DNA from: QQUD01 sp039029915 | Lineage (GTDB): Bacteria > Chloroflexota > Anaerolineae > Promineifilales > Promineifilaceae | Direction: 5' to 3' | Assembly (NCBI GenBank): GCA_039029915.1 | Contig: JBCCFD010000378.1 | Span: forward strand, 1-8,100 | DNA: 8,100 nt | Shown: positions 5,716-8,100 of the stretch, one piece after another | Numbering within the stretch: the first letter of the stretch is position 1 | How the letters are laid out: each line of letters begins with the position of its first letter | Translations under genes and position numbers: made by a program | The notes under the pieces: model-generated | Told to the model about the DNA's origin: nothing | The model's input: only the letters and a program-made list of their open reading frames with translations | Database searches by the model: none

Positions 5716-6497
5716 TGAAATGGACAACATCTGACATATTATCCCAGACTGGCAAGGTGGTTGTTATTACGGGGGCGAGCGCGGGTATCGGCCGAGCTAC
5801 AACTAAAATCCTGGCCAGCAAGGGAGCCGACATCGTGTTGGCTGTGCGTAACGTCACCAAAGGCGAGCGTGTTGCCGACGCGATTCGCGCTCAGCATCCA
5901 AATGCGAAGCTGCACGTGCTGGCACTTGATTTGAGCAGTCTCAATTTGGTGAGTGCGTTTTCGGCCGAATTCCAGGCAAAATTCGACCGACTGGATGTGC
6001 TTATCAACAATGCTGGCATCTATGACGGTGGCGACAAGAAGACCACAGAAGGCTTCGCCCTCCAGATGGGGGTCAACCACCTTGGTCATTTCGCCTTGAC
6101 GGGACAATTGCTCGAACAATTACTTGATACACAAAATTCGCGCGTTGTTACTGTAGGCAGCGGCGCCTATCGTAGCGGTAAGCTCGATTTGAACACGTTT
6201 CACTCGGTCGCGGCGGCGAGCAAGGGCGGATATGGTAACAGCAAATTAGCCAACATGCTGTTTACGCTAGAACTTCAGCGCAAACTCTTGGACATGAACA
6301 CGAACACAATTAGCGTCGCCGCTGGCCCGGGTGCAACGAAGTCGGACGGGGCAAAAGACGGAATTCAAAAGATTTCGAATCGGTATCTGCGTGGAAATCC
6401 AGTTGGGCAGAGGCTCAGGCTGTCGGCCGAAAACGAAGAATTGATGCGGGGCTTGTGGCAAAAATCGGCCGAATTGACAAGTGTGACTTATCGATGA
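5715..6497 (+). CDS. Short-chain dehydrogenase SDR-2, retinol-dehydrogenase/WWOX-like, shortened
   Basis: The protein has 260 residues. Motifs: KWTTSDI...QTGKVVVITGASAGIG (cofactor loop TGASAGIG at 19-26), LDLSSL (71-76), INNAG (97-101), NHLGHFALTG (121-130), VVTVGSGAYR (144-153, catalytic Ser149), YGNSK (173-177) and LANMLFTLELQ. This is the 'oxidoreductase/retinol dehydrogenase-like' SDR group, whose members usually run about 300 residues. Here the chain passes from AAGPGATKS (202-210) almost directly to RYLRGNPV and the terminal LWQKSAELTSVTY, so roughly 35-40 residues of the substrate-lid region are missing in frame. The catalytic Asn-Ser-Tyr-Lys set is intact, so the Rossmann core may still work, perhaps with altered substrate range. 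The GTG at 5712 is an alternative start, but the ATG at 5715 fits family N-termini. It is not close to SDR-1 or SDR-3. Confidence 0.88.
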   Translation: MKWTTSDILSQTGKVVVITGASAGIGRATTKILASKGADIVLAVRNVTKGERVADAIRAQHPNAKLHVLALDLSSLNLVSAFSAEFQAKFDRLDVLINNAGIYDGGDKKTTEGFALQMGVNHLGHFALTGQLLEQLLDTQNSRVVTVGSGAYRSGKLDLNTFHSVAAASKGGYGNSKLANMLFTLELQRKLLDMNTNTISVAAGPGATKSDGAKDGIQKISNRYLRGNPVGQRLRLSAENEELMRGLWQKSAELTSVTYR

Positions 6498-6528
6498 ATA
6501 CCATTCACAAATAAAGAGGTGCTTTACG

Positions 6529-7350
6529 ATGAAACAATACATTTTGCTGACTGGCGGACATACAGGACTTGGCCTCGGTGTGACTAAAAAAGTGCTCAAA
6601 GCAGGCAACAAGATTGGCTTAATCATTCGCAGTGAGGCGCGCAAGCAACAAACGATTTCGGAGTTTGATGCCTTTCCTAAAGAGTTTGTCGATGAGATCG
6701 ACTTTTTCTATGCAGATTTGAGCGATCAGGTACAAGTGCGTGCGGTTGCACAAGAGATTGGGACAGCATGGCCGCGCGTTGACCGCTTGTTCAACAATGC
6801 AGCTATTTTTGACCCCCGCAGCGAAAGACGCCTATCGAAGCAGGGCAACGAAATGCACTTAGAGATCAATGTGCTCGCTCCACTCCTGCTGACGCGCGGA
6901 TTAAAATCGCTTCTGGAAAATTCGGTCGATGCCAAAGTCATAACCACCGTCACAACCGGAATGGGTGGACGCAAACTACATTCTGACCAAATCCTCGATG
7001 AAAATTATAAGCGGGGCTCATCGCTCTACATGCAGTCAAAGCAAGCCGTATTGCATTTGATGAACGCGTTGGCAGATGAGATGCCGAGCGTCAAATTCCT
7101 TGCGGTTGATCCCGGCCCGAACAAAACAAAAATGACAAAGCAAGACGCTTTACCTGCGATTATGAAATTGATGGTGAGATTCTTTTTCAACGATCCAAAG
7201 GTTGGTACGCAACGCATTTATGATGCGGGTTTTGATGCGCGGTTTTCGACCGAAAATCGCGTCTACATTACTGGTGACAAAATCGTTCCAATTAAGCATG
7301 GCATGACGCAACAACAAAAACAAGCTTTGCTAGCAGGCATCCGCAGTTAG
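6529..7350 (+). CDS. Short-chain dehydrogenase/reductase SDR-3, paralogue of SDR-1
   Basis: The protein has 273 residues and aligns with SDR-1 without gaps until the last residues (about 170 of 272 identical by eye). The cofactor loop is TGGHTGLG (8-15), the active-site Asn is 114, the strand is VITTVTTGMG (137-146), the catalytic motif is YMQSK (167-171) and DPGPNKT follows (194-200). Two departures stand out. The NNAG motif is NNAA (89-92), and, as in SDR-1, the catalytic Ser position is Thr. Conserved blocks shared by the pair (SKQGNE, GMGGRKL, DQILD, LADEMP, DARFS, VPIKH) define a subgroup distinct from SDR-2. Differences cluster at 91-100 and 200-230, the region that normally shapes the substrate pocket, so the copies may have diverged in substrate. 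AGAGGTG lies about 10 nt before the ATG, and 31 bp separate it from SDR-2. Confidence 0.9.
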   Translation: MKQYILLTGGHTGLGLGVTKKVLKAGNKIGLIIRSEARKQQTISEFDAFPKEFVDEIDFFYADLSDQVQVRAVAQEIGTAWPRVDRLFNNAAIFDPRSERRLSKQGNEMHLEINVLAPLLLTRGLKSLLENSVDAKVITTVTTGMGGRKLHSDQILDENYKRGSSLYMQSKQAVLHLMNALADEMPSVKFLAVDPGPNKTKMTKQDALPAIMKLMVRFFFNDPKVGTQRIYDAGFDARFSTENRVYITGDKIVPIKHGMTQQQKQALLAGIRS

Positions 7351-7372
7351 TAGAGCAAAGAAGGAGATTCAA

Positions 7373-7759
7373 ATGAACATCGTACTCTGGATATTGCAAG
7401 TTTTGTTAGGACTTATGTTTTTAATGGCTGGCTTTATGAAAGCCTCACAGTCGAATGAGAAGATTAAAGAATCAGGTGGAGAGCGCATGGCTTGGGTTGA
7501 TTCGCTTACCGACCAGCAAGTAACCATTATCGGCGTGTTGGAACTATTGGCGGGGATTGGACTCATTCTGCCAATGGTCACTGGCATTTTACCATTCCTG
7601 ACGCCTTGGGCAGCGGTTGGCCTCGTTTTGACAATGATCGGAGCGGCGGCTTTGCACCTTCAGCGTGGGGATGGTTCACAAGCCATTGTGATGAACGTTG
7701 TTCTAGGGGTGCTAGCTGCATTTGTAGCTTACGGCCGTTTCGCCCTTGTTCCCGCCTAA
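7373..7759 (+). CDS. DoxX-like small integral membrane protein
   Basis: The protein has 128 residues and four hydrophobic helices at about 3-22, 50-70, 76-93 and 103-125. The start MNIVLWILQVLLGLMFLMAGFMK and the block VTIIGVLELLAGIGLILP are typical of the DoxX-like family (DoxX_2 type). A conserved Lys ends helix 1 (LMAGFMK). DoxX is named for a subunit of archaeal thiosulfate:quinone oxidoreductase. Most bacterial relatives have no proven role but recur beside oxidoreductases and stress-response operons. It has the strongest ribosome site in the operon, AAGGAG about 7 nt from the ATG. It is the last gene, 22 bp after SDR-3. A membrane or quinone-side role accompanying the SDR and LLM enzymes is plausible but unproven. 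Confidence 0.88.
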   Translation: MNIVLWILQVLLGLMFLMAGFMKASQSNEKIKESGGERMAWVDSLTDQQVTIIGVLELLAGIGLILPMVTGILPFLTPWAAVGLVLTMIGAAALHLQRGDGSQAIVMNVVLGVLAAFVAYGRFALVPA

Positions 7760-7855
7760 GTCCAAACAAGAAGACATTTTCGACGTCATGGCTAAATTTG
7801 GCTCTGTGACAAATCGGCCGGAATAAGCGTATGTACATATCGAATTAGGTTATAA

Positions 7856-7898
7856 AATCCTGTTTGTTGTATTTCTTGTGATAAGCAGGATTATTTTT
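7856..7898. terminator. Candidate terminator at the operon end, between convergent genes
   Basis: AATCCTGTTT (7856-7865) pairs with AAGCAGGATT (7883-7892): ten pairs including one G-U, loop 17 nt, followed by A and TTTTT (7894-7898). It lies about 95 nt after the DoxX stop and is followed by the convergent DUF1684 gene's end. On the minus strand the stem is followed by TTTT, so it could act in both directions. The large loop lowers confidence. Confidence 0.45.
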
Positions 7899-7916
7899 GG
7901 AGACCGATCGTTCTCC
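7899..7916. other. 18-bp near-perfect palindrome abutting the DUF1684 stop
   Basis: GGAGACCGATCGTTCTCC pairs with itself at all but one position pair, with CGATCG at the centre. It lies between the candidate terminator and the DUF1684 stop codon (7919-7921). A degraded relative is found next to the left repeat (about 2195-2212, minus strand GGAGGTAACGGTCG). It is thus part of, or adjacent to, the duplicated region at both ends of the block. Confidence 0.5.
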
Positions 7917-8017
7917 CCTTACTTCCAATTCCTCTCCCCAGCCTCAATCGGCACCTTGGCCCAATTTTCCATCGGGGGGAGCGGACAGCTATACGCCTCG
8001 GAGTAGGCGCAATAAGG
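7899..8017. repeat. Right copy of the direct repeat flanking the tetR-operon block
   Basis: The core 7922-8017 matches 2219-2314 (90 of 96 bases). Here it is the natural 3' end of the DUF1684 gene: the reading frame continues smoothly through 8018-8100 with family-like sequence, whereas in the left copy similarity ends. This copy is therefore the one still attached to its gene. Confidence 0.85.
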
Positions 8018-8100
8018 ACTGTACGCATAATTAAAGTCAATTACAAAGATGTCGTCGCTGAGCTGGCGAATGGCGGGACGGCCGTTATCCATGTAGCGGC
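7919..8100 (-). CDS. DUF1684-family protein, C-terminal 59 residues (gene continues past right edge)
   Basis: This minus-strand reading frame is open from the right edge to TAA at 7921-7919. It encodes DDIFVIDFNYAYSPYCAY, SEAYSCPLPPMENWAKVP and a terminal IEAGERNWK. The sequence DFNxAYxPYCAYxxxYSCPLPPxENWxxVPIxAGE is the conserved C-terminal signature of DUF1684, a family of roughly 200-residue bacterial proteins without an established function. Both conserved cysteines are present, unlike the remnant at 2216-2314. The start and N-terminal two thirds lie outside the window, so whether the gene is intact cannot be shown here. It is convergent with the SDR/LLM operon. Confidence 0.85.
   Translation of the reverse strand, partial: RYMDNGRPAIRQLSDDIFVIDFNYAYSPYCAYSEAYSCPLPPMENWAKVPIEAGERNWK

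Noticed and set aside
7760..7825. Open stretch after DoxX reading DIFDVMAKFGSVTNRPE then stop
   Set aside because: It has no convincing start codon or ribosome site, and the product is too short to assign. It could be the tail of a lost gene, but nothing supports this beyond the open frame.
1..8100. Integrase, transposase, tRNA, CRISPR array or phage defence genes
   Set aside because: None found. All substantial frames are accounted for by metabolic, regulatory or membrane proteins, so any mobility of the block must rest on the flanking repeats alone.

Overview
The window looks like bacterial chromosome of moderate GC with short intergenic gaps. No tRNA, rRNA, CRISPR array, transposase or integrase is visible. 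The gene content (a TIGR03858-like luciferase-family oxidoreductase, a DUF1684 protein, short-chain dehydrogenases resembling retinol dehydrogenase, and a B12-dependent mutase-like protein) would suit an environmental heterotroph such as a member of Chloroflexota. That placement is a weak inference: no phylogenetic marker gene is present.

Layout. (1) 1-2123, minus strand: a two-gene operon. A glutamate-mutase-like protein with a C-terminal cobalamin-binding domain is followed, through an ATGA overlap, by a pyrroline-5-carboxylate-reductase-like gene that runs off the left edge. (2) 2195-2314: a broken copy of the last 32 codons of a DUF1684 gene. (3) 2458-3045, minus: a TetR-family regulator, transcribed divergently from (4). 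(4) 3191-7759, plus: a tight operon encoding a small four-helix membrane protein, SDR-1, an LLM-class flavin oxidoreductase, a 49-residue small ORF, SDR-2, SDR-3 (about 62% identical to SDR-1 by eye) and a DoxX-like membrane protein. (5) 7856-7898: a possible terminator. (6) 7919-8100, minus: the 3' end of an apparently intact DUF1684 gene that continues past the right edge.

Regulation. The gap between tetR and the operon holds an 11-5-11 inverted repeat (3085-3111). It covers the -35 element of a good plus-strand promoter, so the TetR protein probably represses the operon until a ligand releases it. The ligand and substrate cannot be read from sequence. Three NAD(P)-dependent SDRs, one flavin oxidoreductase and two small membrane proteins suggest redox conversion of a carbonyl, alcohol or quinone-like compound, either as detoxification or catabolism.

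Most notable points. The whole tetR-operon block sits between two direct copies of the DUF1684 3' end (96 bp, 6 differences). This is what insertion of a cargo segment at a gene's 3' end would leave, with the host gene restored on one side. Separately, the 8-bp palindromes ACGGCCGT and TCGGCCGA occur six times each in 8.1 kb, far above chance, like a highly iterated palindrome of the host genome. The 49-residue ORF contains an 11-bp perfect inverted repeat and overlaps the SDR-2 start codon.
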